Assembly: GCA_050008575.1 (NCBI GenBank)
Contig: JBEKMJ010000028.1
Coordinates: forward strand, 17,421-81,420
Origin: Bog-159 sp050008575
GTDB lineage: Bacteria; Acidobacteriota; Terriglobia; Bryobacterales; Bryobacteraceae
Length of the DNA stretch: 64,000 nucleotides
Direction: 5' to 3'
Position numbers and translations under genes: made by a program
Shown here: piece by piece, positions 1 through 9,288 of the stretch
Layout: every line of letters starts with the position of its first letter
Numbering within the stretch: the first letter of the stretch is position 1
Notes under the pieces: generated by a model
Databases searched by the model: none
What the model saw: only the letters and a program-made list of their open reading frames with translations
What the model was told of the DNA's origin: nothing

Positions 1-1467
1 CGAACTGGCCACCATTTCAAGGGGTGATTTCATTTTGGAGCGGTATGCGCCGCGCGACCAGAACTCCGGCGAATCGAACATGGTTTTCAGTACGGCGCGC
101 AGGTCGCCGTCCTTCTTCAGAAACGTGGCGGCCATGCGGTTCACTAGCGTTTCCGGCGGAACGTCGGCCACGAAGCGCATGGCCAGCTCGCGCGAAATGA
201 AGCGCGCGGTGGCGGGATGGTGCGCGAGCAGATGCAGCACCCGGTAGCCGTCGCCGATGCCACCGCCGGCCGGAATCCGCACACCCAGCACGGTCTTTTC
301 GCCATTGTCGTGCATGCGCGGATTAAACTCAAACTCGGCCACGCGCTGCGGCTGGCGGATGGTCCACCCGGTAAAGCAGCGGGCTACTTCGGTCACGTCC
401 TTTTGAGTATAGCCGCCGTCCACGCCCAGCGTGTGCAGTTCGAGCAGTTCGCGCCCATAGTTCTCATTCAGACCGCGCTGCTGCCGCCGGCCGGCGGGGG
501 ATTGCGCGCCGGTCGACTGCCAGTTATCGAGATAGAACAGCATGGCGGGACTCTTCGCGGTGGCGCGCAGCAGATCCTCGAATTTGCCCAGCACGTGCGG
601 GCGAATCTCATCGCGTTCGTAGGCGGTGACCAGATAATGGTCGGCGCCTTTATCGATGAACACGTTGAAGTGGTTATACCAGAAATCCGCGAGCACTTCC
701 TGCAACTGCCGATTACTATAAACCGCGCGCATCAGCTTGGCTTCGGCAAGATCCTGCACCACCATGGCCTGCGGTCCGTTGGCGCTCTGGATGCGGCGGC
801 GCAAGACTGGCGGCGCGGCGGCGAACAGTTGCATGCGCATGCCCTGTCCCATGCTCTCCAGCAACTGGTCCTGACGGTTTGGCGGAAACGAGTTGAACAG
901 GTCGAGCTTCTGTTGCGGCGTGCCCGTGCGCAGGACGCGGAGTTGCTCCGGCGGGAGAAGCGCGGCAAGGTCGCGTGCAGGCGGCGGGCCACCCTCCTGG
1001 TCCGTCTTACCTTGCAAGCGCGCCGCCAGGCGGTCGACCATCATGCGCTTGTCGGGATCGTCGGGAAACGGAAGCCTGCCTGCCACCATGGCTTTGACGA
1101 GCGCGGGCGAAGGGTAGTTTTGGAGCATCTTCGCCGTGCTCATGGCGAGCGTATCGAGCGGGCGCAGCTTGGCTGCCAAGACGGGATTCTCGGGTATGCG
1201 CTCCGGATGGAGTTGCAGGCCGAGCCACTTCTTGAGACCCAGCGTTTGCACGCGCTGGATATCGCCTGGGCGAGGGCCGAAGGTGAGGCGATTCAGGACG
1301 TGCTCGGCTTTTTGCTCGTTCGAAATTTGCTGGTGAAATTGGGCGGTGGCTTGCGCGGCGGCTTGAGCGGACGGCTCAGTATTCTTCCTGGCATAGACGG
1401 AAATGCCGGCCAAGAGGCAAATACTTAAGCCGACAAATATGGCCGGAAATGATTTATTAGATGACAC
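1..1467 (-). CDS. DUF1800 family protein, 3' end cut off by window edge
   Basis: Partial gene with 489 codons visible; the C-terminus lies beyond base 1. Read on the minus strand it carries the DUF1800 landmarks in order: an N-terminal hydrophobic segment (about residues 7-25), NRLTFGPRPGDI, FWYNHFNV, NENYGRELLELHTLGVDGGY, TQKDVTEVARCFTGW, HDNGEKTVLG and the late segment HHPATARFISRELAMRFV. DUF1800 proteins are common in Acidobacteria and Planctomycetes, often beside DUF1501 genes; their biochemical role is not established. The start is taken as GTG at 1467 because the frame has no ATG upstream and the hydrophobic signal/anchor follows directly. No strong Shine-Dalgarno is visible, so the exact start is uncertain. 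The family call is firm, the function unknown. Confidence 0.85.
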   Translation of the reverse strand, partial: MSSNKSFPAIFVGLSICLLAGISVYARKNTEPSAQAAAQATAQFHQQISNEQKAEHVLNRLTFGPRPGDIQRVQTLGLKKWLGLQLHPERIPENPVLAAKLRPLDTLAMSTAKMLQNYPSPALVKAMVAGRLPFPDDPDKRMMVDRLAARLQGKTDQEGGPPPARDLAALLPPEQLRVLRTGTPQQKLDLFNSFPPNRQDQLLESMGQGMRMQLFAAAPPVLRRRIQSANGPQAMVVQDLAEAKLMRAVYSNRQLQEVLADFWYNHFNVFIDKGADHYLVTAYERDEIRPHVLGKFEDLLRATAKSPAMLFYLDNWQSTGAQSPAGRRQQRGLNENYGRELLELHTLGVDGGYTQKDVTEVARCFTGWTIRQPQRVAEFEFNPRMHDNGEKTVLGVRIPAGGGIGDGYRVLHLLAHHPATARFISRELAMRFVADVPPETLVNRMAATFLKKDGDLRAVLKTMFDSPEFWSRGAYRSKMKSPLEMVASS

Positions 1468-1541
1468 TGTACATATATAAACGCCGTTCGCGGTAGGGAG
1501 TTGCGTGAGGCTTGGCTCCGCCGGCGGCGCGCGAATCGCCC

Positions 1542-1577
1542 AAAAAAAAGGGCGGGTTCCCTCAATGGAACCCGCCC
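1542..1577 (-). terminator. Rho-independent terminator of the OmpA-like gene
   Basis: On the minus strand an 11-bp perfect stem, GGGCGGGTTCC with GGAACCCGCCC around a 6-nt loop, is followed directly by eight T. It lies about 60 bases beyond the stop of the OmpA-like lipoprotein gene. Unlike the intergenic palindromes elsewhere in the window it has a proper T-tract, so it is a convincing intrinsic terminator. Confidence 0.85.
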
Positions 1578-1635
1578 ATGCCGAAAAACGCTGAACGACG
1601 GCATTGCGCGGCCGGCGATTCAACAACTGCCGCGG

Positions 1636-2412
1636 CTATTGAGCTTGTGCCTGTTGCGGCGTGGACTGCGCCGGCGACTGGGAGACGGAATAACTATCGT
1701 CCGCGCTGAAAACTTTGATTTCCACACGGCGGTTCTTGGCGCGCGCGGCCCGCGTGTGCCCGTCGTCCACCGGCTTCTCCTTGCCCAGTCCGATCATGTG
1801 GATGCGGTAAATGGGTATGTCGTGCTTGGCCACCAGGTATTCGGTGACGGCATCCGCCCGTTTGCGGCTGAGCGCTTCGTTGTACTCGCGCGACCCGACG
1901 CTGTCCGTGAAGCCTTCCACCGCGATGAAATAGCGCTTGTTATTCGACGCGCCAGCCACCATGCTATCCAGGTCCGCGCGGTCCTTTTCAGTGAGCGTGT
2001 ACTTGTTAAACGCGAACGGAACCGTCAGATCCGCCACCTGTTTGTAGTCGTCCAGGTTCTTTACAACCTGCCGCAGGCTCTTGATCTCCTCGGAGTCCTG
2101 GTTTGCCAGAGACGACGCGTCATTGGCCTTGTTCATGGCGCTTTGCGCGCTGTTCTGGGCCGTCATGGCCTGCTCTTTCGCGGCGCTGACACCGGTTTGG
2201 GCCTTCTCGTCCACTCCGTTGATGTTGGCCGTCAGGTCCGTGCGAGTCTGCTGGATCTGCTGGCCGTTCTGGGTGGTCTGCGCGCCCACCTGATCCACCT
2301 TCGCCTGGATCGGGGCGGTGGTGTTCTGTACATACTTCTTGGTCGCGCAACCGCTGGTGATCAGGGTCGCGGCTACCAGACCTGCGCTGAGAATAGTGCG
2401 TGTCCGTGTCAT
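1636..2412 (-). CDS. OmpA-family peptidoglycan-binding lipoprotein
   Basis: 258 residues. A lipoprotein signal peptide ends in LITSGC (Cys about residue 22). A long alanine/glutamine-rich region (about 25-120) is predicted to form a coiled coil. The OmpA C-terminal domain (about 135-235) contains FNKYTLTEKDRADLDSM, VEGFTDSVGSREYNEALSRK, RADAVTEYL and ARAKNRRVEIK, including the Asp and Arg positions that bind diaminopimelate in this family. The Gln/Ala tail is low complexity. The layout resembles an Lpp-like coil joined to an OmpA domain, so it probably tethers the outer membrane to peptidoglycan. ATG at 2412 follows GGGAG with 6-nt spacing. A longer open frame continues upstream, but the RBS and lipobox fix this start. 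A clear terminator lies downstream. Confidence 0.9.
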   Translation of the reverse strand: MTRTRTILSAGLVAATLITSGCATKKYVQNTTAPIQAKVDQVGAQTTQNGQQIQQTRTDLTANINGVDEKAQTGVSAAKEQAMTAQNSAQSAMNKANDASSLANQDSEEIKSLRQVVKNLDDYKQVADLTVPFAFNKYTLTEKDRADLDSMVAGASNNKRYFIAVEGFTDSVGSREYNEALSRKRADAVTEYLVAKHDIPIYRIHMIGLGKEKPVDDGHTRAARAKNRRVEIKVFSADDSYSVSQSPAQSTPQQAQAQ

Positions 2413-2610
2413 AGTTAACTCCCGGCGCGTAGCGTTGCAATTTTCGCGCCGATAGTGCCGATTGCTGATAAAACGGGACTTACGTGTTCCGATTGGTGAG
2501 TTTTCATCCATTTCTTCCGTGCACTGGAAAACTTTACCGGGTCGCCGCATATTATGAAATCTTAATTCGTCGGCGCATCGCCGCGAATCGGCATGATATG
2601 TTCTTCGGTG

Positions 2611-4773
2611 ATGCAACGCGTCATCGCCATATTCTTCACCGCGACCCTCGCAGCAGTGGCGCAGGACACCCGGTATCCTCCCGATGGGAGCCAGATCCCC
2701 GGCCCCGGACGAACATCCACTCCCGATTGGGTGGCGGAGCTCAGCGAGTGGCAAATCGCCGGCGCTGGCGCGCACGACGCCTGGCTTCGCGACCTGCGCC
2801 AGTGGCGCAGCGAGCGCCTGATCCGCATGGGCTACGACGATGCCGAATACCGGCGTTCCGAACTCCTCTGGACGCAACGTAATTTCATCCAGCCTCAGAT
2901 GATGGCCGAAGAGCGCTATTTTTACGATCCCGCCACCGGAAACTATACTGTGGGCCGCTATCTGGACGATCTCGACAAGCGCTACGGCGGCATAGACAGC
3001 GTGCTGATCTGGCCCGTCTATCCGAATATCGGCATTGACAACCGCAACCAATGGGACTTGGCCCGCGACCTGCCCGGCGGCATCCCCGCCTTGCGCCGCA
3101 TGGTTGACGATTTTCACCATCGCGGCGTGCGCGTGTTCTTCCCCAGCATGCCGTGGGACACCGGCACGCGCGACATCGGCGTACCGTACGGGACCGCCAC
3201 CGCGCAGCTCATGGCCGAAATCGGCGCCGACGGCGTGAATGGCGACACCTTCGACGGGATGCCGCGCACTTATCGGACGGCCTCCGACCAGACTGGCCAT
3301 CCTGTGGCGCTGGAGCCCGAAGGATCCCCGCGCGCCGACGAGATGTTGATGTGGAACAACCAGAGCTGGGGCTATTGGAAATTTCCGTTTGCTCCCATGG
3401 TGAGCAAGCTGAAGTGGCTGGAACCGCGCCACATGATCAACGTTTGCGACCGCTGGGCGCGCGACAAAACCGATAATCTGCAAGCCGCTTTCTTCAACGG
3501 AGTGGGCTACGAAAGCTGGGAGAACATCTGGGGTATCTGGAACCAGATCGCTCCACGGGATGCGGAAGCGCTGCGGCGCGTCGCCTACATCGAGCGGCAG
3601 TTCGCGGACCTGTTGGTCGCGCCCGGCTGGGAGCCCTATGCTCCCACGCTGCAATATGGCGTCTTCGCCACGCGCTTCCCCGGCCAGGACCGCACTCTGT
3701 GGACGGTGGTCAATCGCAACGAATACGATGTCGCCGGTGCGCAGATCCGCATCCCGCATACGGCCGGCGCGCGCTATTACGATGTGTGGAACGGCGCGGA
3801 ACTCCAGCCGCGCATGGGGGACGCGGAAGCCGTGCTGAGCTTCCCGATGGAAGCCAACGGTTTCGGTGCAATTCTGGCGACGATGGCGGGCGGCGCGCCG
3901 CAGAATTTGGACGGCACGCTGGCACGGATGCGCCAATGGGCGCGCGTGCCGCTGGCAGGCGTTTCGCACGATTGGAAGTTCCTGCCGCAACACATGGTCG
4001 AGATGGCGCCCACCAAGCCGCCCTCCGCAAGTCCGGCGGGAATGCTGCCCGTGCCCGCCGGCGATTTCGATTTCCAGGTGACCGGTATCGAGATCGAGGG
4101 ATCTAATTGGATCGGCCTGGACGTGCAGTATCCCTGGGAAGACGCGCCCCGGCGCGGCCACCACCAGCTTCTGCCCATGAAGGCGTTTTATATCGACCGC
4201 TATCCGGTGACCAACGCGGAGTTCAAGAAGTTCCTGGACGCCACTCAATACCATCCGAAAGACGATCACAACTTCTTGAAAGACTGGCGCGGCGGCACGT
4301 ACCCGGATGGTTGGGCGAATAAGCCGGTCACCTGGGTTTCGCTCGAAGATGCGCGAGCTTATGCCGCGTGGGCCGGTAAGCGCCTGCCGCACGAGTGGGA
4401 ATGGCAATATGCGGCCCAAGGCACGGATGCGCGGCTGTATCCGTGGGGCGACGCGTGGGACGATCGCGCGGTGCCCACGCCCTATCGCGGCCGCGATCTG
4501 CCCGGCCCCGCCGCGGTGGATGCGCATCCGGCCGGCGTCAGCCCTTTCGGCGTGATGGACCTGACCGGCAACGTCTGGCAGTGGACGGACGAATTCATCG
4601 ACGAACACACGCGCGCGGCCATCGTGCGCGGCGGCAGTTATTATCAGCCGCAAGGCTCCATGTGGTATTTCCCGCAAGCCTACAAACTGAACGAGCACGG
4701 AAAATACCTGCTGATGGCGCCCTCCAAGGATCGCGCCGGCACGCTGGGCTTCCGCTGCGTGATGGATGAATAG
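2611..4773 (+). CDS. Secreted fusion: glycoside-hydrolase-like domain plus FGE-sulfatase-like (SUMF1) domain
   Basis: 720 residues. A signal peptide (MQRVIAIFFTATLAAVAQ) suggests export. Residues about 30-340 look like a TIM-barrel glycosidase (YGGIDSVLIWPVYPNIG, GVRVFFPSMPWDTGTRD, IGADGVNGDTFDGMP). About 345-430 looks like a beta-sandwich closing such an enzyme. About 460-720 is a clear formylglycine-generating-enzyme/SUMF1-type fold: MKAFYIDRYPVTNAEFKKFL, GKRLPHEWEWQYAAQG, LYPWGD, GVMDLTGNVWQWTDEF, VRGGSYY and the terminal GTLGFRC. The paired cysteines of active FGE just after the RGGS region are missing, so aerobic sulfatase activation is unlikely; a lectin-like or EgtB-like use of the fold is possible. 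An alternative ATG lies at 2593, but 2611 gives the better signal peptide. The glycosidase family was not identified. Confidence 0.75.
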   Translation: MQRVIAIFFTATLAAVAQDTRYPPDGSQIPGPGRTSTPDWVAELSEWQIAGAGAHDAWLRDLRQWRSERLIRMGYDDAEYRRSELLWTQRNFIQPQMMAEERYFYDPATGNYTVGRYLDDLDKRYGGIDSVLIWPVYPNIGIDNRNQWDLARDLPGGIPALRRMVDDFHHRGVRVFFPSMPWDTGTRDIGVPYGTATAQLMAEIGADGVNGDTFDGMPRTYRTASDQTGHPVALEPEGSPRADEMLMWNNQSWGYWKFPFAPMVSKLKWLEPRHMINVCDRWARDKTDNLQAAFFNGVGYESWENIWGIWNQIAPRDAEALRRVAYIERQFADLLVAPGWEPYAPTLQYGVFATRFPGQDRTLWTVVNRNEYDVAGAQIRIPHTAGARYYDVWNGAELQPRMGDAEAVLSFPMEANGFGAILATMAGGAPQNLDGTLARMRQWARVPLAGVSHDWKFLPQHMVEMAPTKPPSASPAGMLPVPAGDFDFQVTGIEIEGSNWIGLDVQYPWEDAPRRGHHQLLPMKAFYIDRYPVTNAEFKKFLDATQYHPKDDHNFLKDWRGGTYPDGWANKPVTWVSLEDARAYAAWAGKRLPHEWEWQYAAQGTDARLYPWGDAWDDRAVPTPYRGRDLPGPAAVDAHPAGVSPFGVMDLTGNVWQWTDEFIDEHTRAAIVRGGSYYQPQGSMWYFPQAYKLNEHGKYLLMAPSKDRAGTLGFRCVMDE

Positions 4774-4986
4774 GACTCCAGTCCTGCGGCCCACCAATCG
4801 TGATGAAAATCCGCGTGGGGCGGCGCCATGCGCCGCCGAAGAGCGGGCCTGCGAGGCCCGCGCAGGCTTCGAGCCTGGCTTCGAGCCTGGCTTCGAGCCT
4901 GCCCCACGGCGGCGGACAGAATGTAGAAACGCAGTGGGCGCAGGGCGGGTCTGGAGACCCGCCGCAGGCGTAGACGCCTGCCCCAC
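4773..4986. repeat. Palindromic-module block A (convergent gene junction)
   Basis: Mosaic of short perfect palindromes. It begins on the last base of the upstream stop codon with GGACTCCAGTCC. It continues with GGCGGCGCCATGCGCCGCC, GCGGGCCTGCGAGGCCCGC, three copies of CTTCGAGCCTG, the spacer cggcggacagaatgtagaaa, GCGGGTCTGGAGACCCGC and GCAGGCGTAGACGCCTGC. Its main part is bounded by GTGGGGC (4815) and GCCCCAC (4986). No gene is seen. Hairpins lack T-tracts, so these are not ordinary terminators. Confidence 0.85.
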
Positions 4987-7434
4987 CTATTCATAGCGCA
5001 ACGCGGCCAGCGGGTCCGTCTTCGCCGCGCGGCGCGCCGGCACCACTACCGCCAGCACCGCGACCGCCAGCAACAGAACCGGCACGACAATAAATGTCAG
5101 GGGGTCCGTGGCGCTTATCCCGTACAGCAAACTCGCCGCGAACCGGCTCACCGCCAGGGCCAGCGCAAGGCCGATCGCCACGCCGATCCCCGCCAGCGCC
5201 AGCCCTTGCCGCGCTACCAGCCGCAGCACGCCGCCAGCCCGCGCACCCAGCGCCATACGGATGCCGATCTCCCGCGTGCGCCGCCGGACCGAGTAACTCA
5301 TCACCCCATATAGACCCACCGTCGCCAGCGTCAGACCGACGGCGCCGAACACTCCCAGCAGCAGCGCGCTCAGCCGCGGGATCAGCAGCGCTTTATCCAG
5401 ATGCTCGTCCATGGTCTCGATGTTGGAGACGGCCAGATTCGGATCGAGCGCCGCAATCTCCCGGCGCACCGGGCGGATCATGGCATTCGGATCGCCGGCC
5501 GTCTTCACCACCAGCGAGATGCCGTAAAAGCTGAACACTTCCTCGGGACGGGCCTCCAAGTAAAGGAACGCGGCCACTGCCGGTTCCTCGCCCAGCGTCC
5601 GGGATTTGAAGTTCTTAGCGATGCCGACGACCTCATAAGTCTTGCGTTCCGCCGTGACCCGCCGCCCGATCGGATCCGCGTTGGGGAATAGGCGTTGCGC
5701 GGCCTTCTCATTCAGAATGACCGACCCGGCGTCGCTCTGCTTGTCGAAATCGCGGCCGCGCAGCAGCGGCAGTCCCATGGTTTCGAAGAGATGCGCTCCC
5801 GCGAAGTACACGTCGGCACCCACCGGCTTAGCGTCCTTGGACCCCTCGGCATTGAACTCGAAGCCGGTTCCGCCGATGCTCAGCGGAATGCTGTCGAGGT
5901 AGCTCACCGACCGGACACCTGGCAATGCCGACACGCGCGCGCGGAGTTCCGCGAGATATTGGCGGGTCTTTTCCGGCGAATACTGGCTGAGCTTGGGATT
6001 GGTCGCCATCAGCAACACATGGCCGGGACGCATTCCGATATCGATAGACGAAGCCCGCTGCAGGCTGCGCAGAAACAAGCCGGCGCCGGCCAGCAGGACC
6101 AACGAAAGAGACACTTGCACCACCACCAGCAGATTGCGCATACCCAGGCCGCGGAATCCGCCGAAGGCGTTATTCCGCTGCTTCAAGGCGCCGACCAGAT
6201 CGGTGCGCGTAGCGCGGAGAGCCGGGGCGAGTCCGAAGATGACGCCCGTAAGAACCGCGAGCGCCGCGGTAAACCAGAGCACCCGCGCGTCCGGCGCAAA
6301 ATCGAACCGGATGGGTAAGGGCAGCGGCAGATTGAAGCGCGAGAGGGCTACGGTGGCGGCGGCCGCCAGGGCGAAGCCGCCCACCGCGCCGATCAACGAT
6401 AACAGCACGCTTTCGGTGAGCAACTGCCGGACCAGGCGCGGCCGGCTCGCGCCCACCGCCAGGCGTATGCCGATTTCGCGCTGTCGCGCCATGGCGCGCG
6501 CCAGCATCAGGTTGGCCACGTTGGCGCACGCGATCAACAGCACCATCGCTACCAGCACGGCCAACACGGCCATAAAGCCGATCGCGAAGCGGTTCACATC
6601 GCCGAAAAGCCCGCCGGAATCTGCCAGCCGGATCGCGGCGCGCGGCTTCTCGTTCTTGCGGTAAGTGTCGTCCAGACGGCGCTGAATCACGTTCAACGCG
6701 GCGGCGGCCTGGGTGCGGCTCACGCCCGGCTTCAGCCGGCCTTCCAGCATCAGCCAGTGACTGTTGCGTTTGGCAGTCAGGTCGTCTTTGACCAGGTCCG
6801 GCATGATCTGGCCCACCATGGAAAGAGGCACCCAGAAATCCGCCACCACCGCGCGGTCGGTGCCATGGAATCCGGGAGGCATCACGCCGATGATGGTATA
6901 GCTCCTGCCATTCAGCGTGACTTGCCGGCCGACCGCATCCGCCGCGCCCGCGAAGCGGCGGCGCCATAGCGCGTTGCCCAGTACGACAACAGGGTTACCG
7001 CCAGCCGCGCGATCTTCCGCGGGGGTGAATCCGCGTCCGATCGCCGGCGCGATTCCGACCACCGAAAAATAATTGCCTGCCGCCACCTGCCCCCAGATCC
7101 TTTCCGGTTCGCCGGCGCCGCCCAAATTCGCTGGGATAAAAGGGAAGTGCGCCGTCACGCCTTCGAATACCTGGGAGCTCTGATCGCGATAGTCGATGTA
7201 GTCCGGGTAGGAAGACGTATTGCCCTGGTTCAAACTCACCAGCCGCGAGGCTTCCCGCACAGGCAGTGCGCCGAATAGCAAGCCGTTCGCGATGCCGAAC
7301 ACCGTGGCGTTCGCGGCGATCGCCAGCGCGACCGAGACGGCTACGGCGGCGGTGAAGCCGGGATTCTTCAGCAGCGTGCGCGCCGCGAAGGTCAGGTCCT
7401 GCTTTACGGTGCTGAAGAAGTTGGATTGTGTCAT
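4987..7434 (-). CDS. Acidobacterial duplicated orphan permease (FtsX/MacB-type ABC permease)
   Basis: 815 residues. Arrangement: N-terminal cytoplasmic stretch and first membrane helix (about 1-50, LLKNPGFTAAVAVSVALAIA), a large extracytoplasmic MacB periplasmic-core domain (about 50-260, with GRGFTPAEDRAAGGNPVVVLG), three FtsX helices (about 285-400), a short link, a second MacB-core-like domain (about 440-680) and a second FtsX helix set ending DPLAALRYE. This duplicated plan of about 800 residues without an adjacent ATPase is the ADOP family (TIGR03434 type) typical of Acidobacteria. Partner ATPase and substrate are unknown; export of peptides, lipids or lipoproteins is an inference from MacB/LolCE relatives. 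ATG at 7434 is preceded by GAGG. It is divergent from the coiled-coil gene at 7480 with a 45-bp gap. Confidence 0.9.
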   Translation of the reverse strand: MTQSNFFSTVKQDLTFAARTLLKNPGFTAAVAVSVALAIAANATVFGIANGLLFGALPVREASRLVSLNQGNTSSYPDYIDYRDQSSQVFEGVTAHFPFIPANLGGAGEPERIWGQVAAGNYFSVVGIAPAIGRGFTPAEDRAAGGNPVVVLGNALWRRRFAGAADAVGRQVTLNGRSYTIIGVMPPGFHGTDRAVVADFWVPLSMVGQIMPDLVKDDLTAKRNSHWLMLEGRLKPGVSRTQAAAALNVIQRRLDDTYRKNEKPRAAIRLADSGGLFGDVNRFAIGFMAVLAVLVAMVLLIACANVANLMLARAMARQREIGIRLAVGASRPRLVRQLLTESVLLSLIGAVGGFALAAAATVALSRFNLPLPLPIRFDFAPDARVLWFTAALAVLTGVIFGLAPALRATRTDLVGALKQRNNAFGGFRGLGMRNLLVVVQVSLSLVLLAGAGLFLRSLQRASSIDIGMRPGHVLLMATNPKLSQYSPEKTRQYLAELRARVSALPGVRSVSYLDSIPLSIGGTGFEFNAEGSKDAKPVGADVYFAGAHLFETMGLPLLRGRDFDKQSDAGSVILNEKAAQRLFPNADPIGRRVTAERKTYEVVGIAKNFKSRTLGEEPAVAAFLYLEARPEEVFSFYGISLVVKTAGDPNAMIRPVRREIAALDPNLAVSNIETMDEHLDKALLIPRLSALLLGVFGAVGLTLATVGLYGVMSYSVRRRTREIGIRMALGARAGGVLRLVARQGLALAGIGVAIGLALALAVSRFAASLLYGISATDPLTFIVVPVLLLAVAVLAVVVPARRAAKTDPLAALRYE

Positions 7435-7453
7435 AGCGGCCTCGCTGTCCCAC

Positions 7454-7459
7454 TATACT
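7454..7459 (+). promoter_or_regulatory. Possible -10 element (TATACT) for the gene at 7480
   Basis: In the 45-bp gap between divergent genes, TATACT lies 21 bp before the ATG at 7480. This would give a very short 5' leader. No good -35 hexamer is found at 16-18 bp spacing, so support is weak. Confidence 0.3.
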
Positions 7460-7479
7460 GACGATAGGGACAGACTCTT

Positions 7480-8007
7480 ATGAACAAGCTCTCTGGATTT
7501 TTCATCGTCGTTCTGCTAGCCGCGCCGGCCGCCACCACCGCTCCCGCGCAAACCGCGAGCCCGGATTCCGCCACTATGCAGGCGCTGCTTTCCGAAGTCC
7601 GCCAGTTGCGGCGCACGGTGGAGAAAAACATGTCGTTGGGCCCGCGCATGCAGGTTATCCTGCAGCGCGCCCAGTATCAGGAACAAAAAGTGTTGCGCGC
7701 CCAGCAGCAACTGGACGACGTCCGCAAGCAAGTCTCCGATCAAACGGCCCGCCAGAACGCCGCCAACGATCGCCTGGCCAAAATCGAACAGGATATTTCG
7801 AACGAATCCGACGCCGCCCGCCGCGCGCAACTGGAAGACATTCGCGCGGGTTTGAAGATGGTGGTCGGCAACGGGCCGGATCAGCAGTTGCGGGCCCGGG
7901 AAAGCGAGCTCTCCAACTCGCTCGACACCGAGCAGGCGGCCCTTAACGAATTGAACGAAAAGCTGGACGCGCTGGAGCGCCAGATCGAAGCTCCGTCCGC
8001 CCAGTAG
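7480..8007 (+). CDS. Secreted coiled-coil protein of unknown function
   Basis: 175 residues. A signal peptide of about 22 residues (MNKLSGFFIVVLLAAPAATT) precedes an almost entirely helical, Gln/Glu/Arg-rich region with heptad character (VILQRAQYQEQKVLRAQQQL, ARRAQLEDIRAGLKMV, LNELNEKLDALERQIE). A coiled-coil dimer in the periplasm is the natural prediction. No enzymatic motif is visible and no family is recognised. It is 15 bp upstream of the DUF418 gene in the same direction, so the two are probably co-transcribed. Codon use matches its neighbours. Confidence 0.75.
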   Translation: MNKLSGFFIVVLLAAPAATTAPAQTASPDSATMQALLSEVRQLRRTVEKNMSLGPRMQVILQRAQYQEQKVLRAQQQLDDVRKQVSDQTARQNAANDRLAKIEQDISNESDAARRAQLEDIRAGLKMVVGNGPDQQLRARESELSNSLDTEQAALNELNEKLDALERQIEAPSAQ

Positions 8008-8022
8008 CCGCGCCGGCCTCGC

Positions 8023-9288
8023 ATGCAACCGTCACAAACCAAACTCGCGACGCCGCCGCCGGCCGGCCCGGTGTTGGAGCGCGAGCGCATCCTGGCGCTC
8101 GATCTGTTGCGTGGATTCGCCGTCCTCGGCATCCTGGTGATGAACATCCAGGCGTTCGCTGAAATCTTCGCCGCTTATGAGAACCCTACCGCCTACCCGC
8201 ATAGCCTGGAGGGCGCGGACTACTTCGTCTGGCTCGTCAGCCATCTGTTCGCCGACGAAAAAATGATGGCCATCTTCTGCATGCTATACGGCGCTGGCTT
8301 GGTCTTGCTCACTTCGCGGATTCAGGCCCGCGGCCAGCGCCCCTGGCCTGTCTACCTGCGCCGCAGTTTTTGGCTGCTGATCTTCGGTCTGATGCACGCC
8401 TATTTGCTATGGTCGGGCGACATCCTGGTCTCTTATGCGATCTGCGGCGTGCTGGTATACCCGCTGCGCAACCTGGCGCCCAAGCGCCTGCTGGCGATCG
8501 GGTTGGCCGTGGTAGCTCTCGGTTCCGTGCTGGCCCTGGCCGGCGGCTGGTCCATGCAATTCTGGTCCCCGAAACAAATAGCCGATTTCATGACGGACGT
8601 ATGGCAGCCGACCGCGCAGCAGACCGCCGCCCAAATTGCCGGGTATCGCGGCGGCTGGCTGGCGCAGATGCCATTCCGCGCCCAGGAATCGCTGGTCACC
8701 CAAACCTCGGGTCTGGTGTTCTTCACTCTTTGGCGCGCGGGTGGGCTGATGCTCGCCGGGATGGCTCTCTATAAATTAGGGCTGCTGACCGGGAGCCTCT
8801 CGCTGCGCCTTTATCGCAATCTGGCGATCGCCGGAGCGCTGTTCGGCCTGCCGCTGATCGCGTACGGCGTCCATCGTAATTTCGAGGAGCGGTGGAACGC
8901 GCGCTATGCGTTCTTTGCGGGCTCTCAGTTCAACTATTGGGGCAGCTTGGGCGTCAGCCTGGCCTGGATTTGCCTGCTCATGATCGCCTCCCAGACGCCG
9001 GCCCTGCGCGGCGCCGTCAACCTGCTGGCAGCCGCGGGCCGTATGGCCTTCAGCAACTACATCCTGGAGAGCGTGCTGTGTACGCTGCTCTTCAATGGAA
9101 CCGGATTCGGCCTTTTCGCCAAAGTCAGCCGCATTGAGGAAGCCTTGGTCGTGCTGGCTGTCTGGATGGTGGTCCTGGCGTTCTCCCACTTCTGGATGCG
9201 GCGCTTCTTTTTCGGCCCGCTGGAGTGGTTGTGGCGATCGCTCACTTACCGGGAGCGTGAACCCTTCCGCCGGCGATTGCCCCGGTAG
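8023..9288 (+). CDS. DUF418 (YeiB-like) multispanning membrane protein
   Basis: 421 residues with about ten hydrophobic segments. The N-terminal RILALDLLRGFAVLGILVMN is the DUF418/YeiB signature. The C-terminal part contains GRMAFSNYILESVLCTLLF and HFWMRRFFFGPLEWLWRSLT, the typical end of DUF418, where the SNY and GPLEWLWR segments are conserved. These proteins resemble acyltransferase-3/heparan-N-acetyltransferase membrane proteins, but no reaction is established. The gene is 15 bp downstream of the coiled-coil gene. Its TAG stop (9286-9288) is part of the first base string of repeat block B (GTAGGGC), so the repeat starts within the stop codon. Confidence 0.85.
   Translation: MQPSQTKLATPPPAGPVLERERILALDLLRGFAVLGILVMNIQAFAEIFAAYENPTAYPHSLEGADYFVWLVSHLFADEKMMAIFCMLYGAGLVLLTSRIQARGQRPWPVYLRRSFWLLIFGLMHAYLLWSGDILVSYAICGVLVYPLRNLAPKRLLAIGLAVVALGSVLALAGGWSMQFWSPKQIADFMTDVWQPTAQQTAAQIAGYRGGWLAQMPFRAQESLVTQTSGLVFFTLWRAGGLMLAGMALYKLGLLTGSLSLRLYRNLAIAGALFGLPLIAYGVHRNFEERWNARYAFFAGSQFNYWGSLGVSLAWICLLMIASQTPALRGAVNLLAAAGRMAFSNYILESVLCTLLFNGTGFGLFAKVSRIEEALVVLAVWMVVLAFSHFWMRRFFFGPLEWLWRSLTYREREPFRRRLPR

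Noticed and set aside
217..1428. Long plus-strand open frame of about 400 codons antisense to the DUF1800 gene
   Set aside because: The minus strand carries recognisable DUF1800 motifs throughout; the plus frame is open only because of high GC and has no family-like segments.
1636..4986. Minus-strand frame of more than 1100 codons spanning the OmpA gene and the whole FGE-fusion region
   Set aside because: Only its last 258 codons are coding (signal peptide, RBS and OmpA domain start at 2412). The rest is antisense to the FGE fusion, which shows clear domain motifs.
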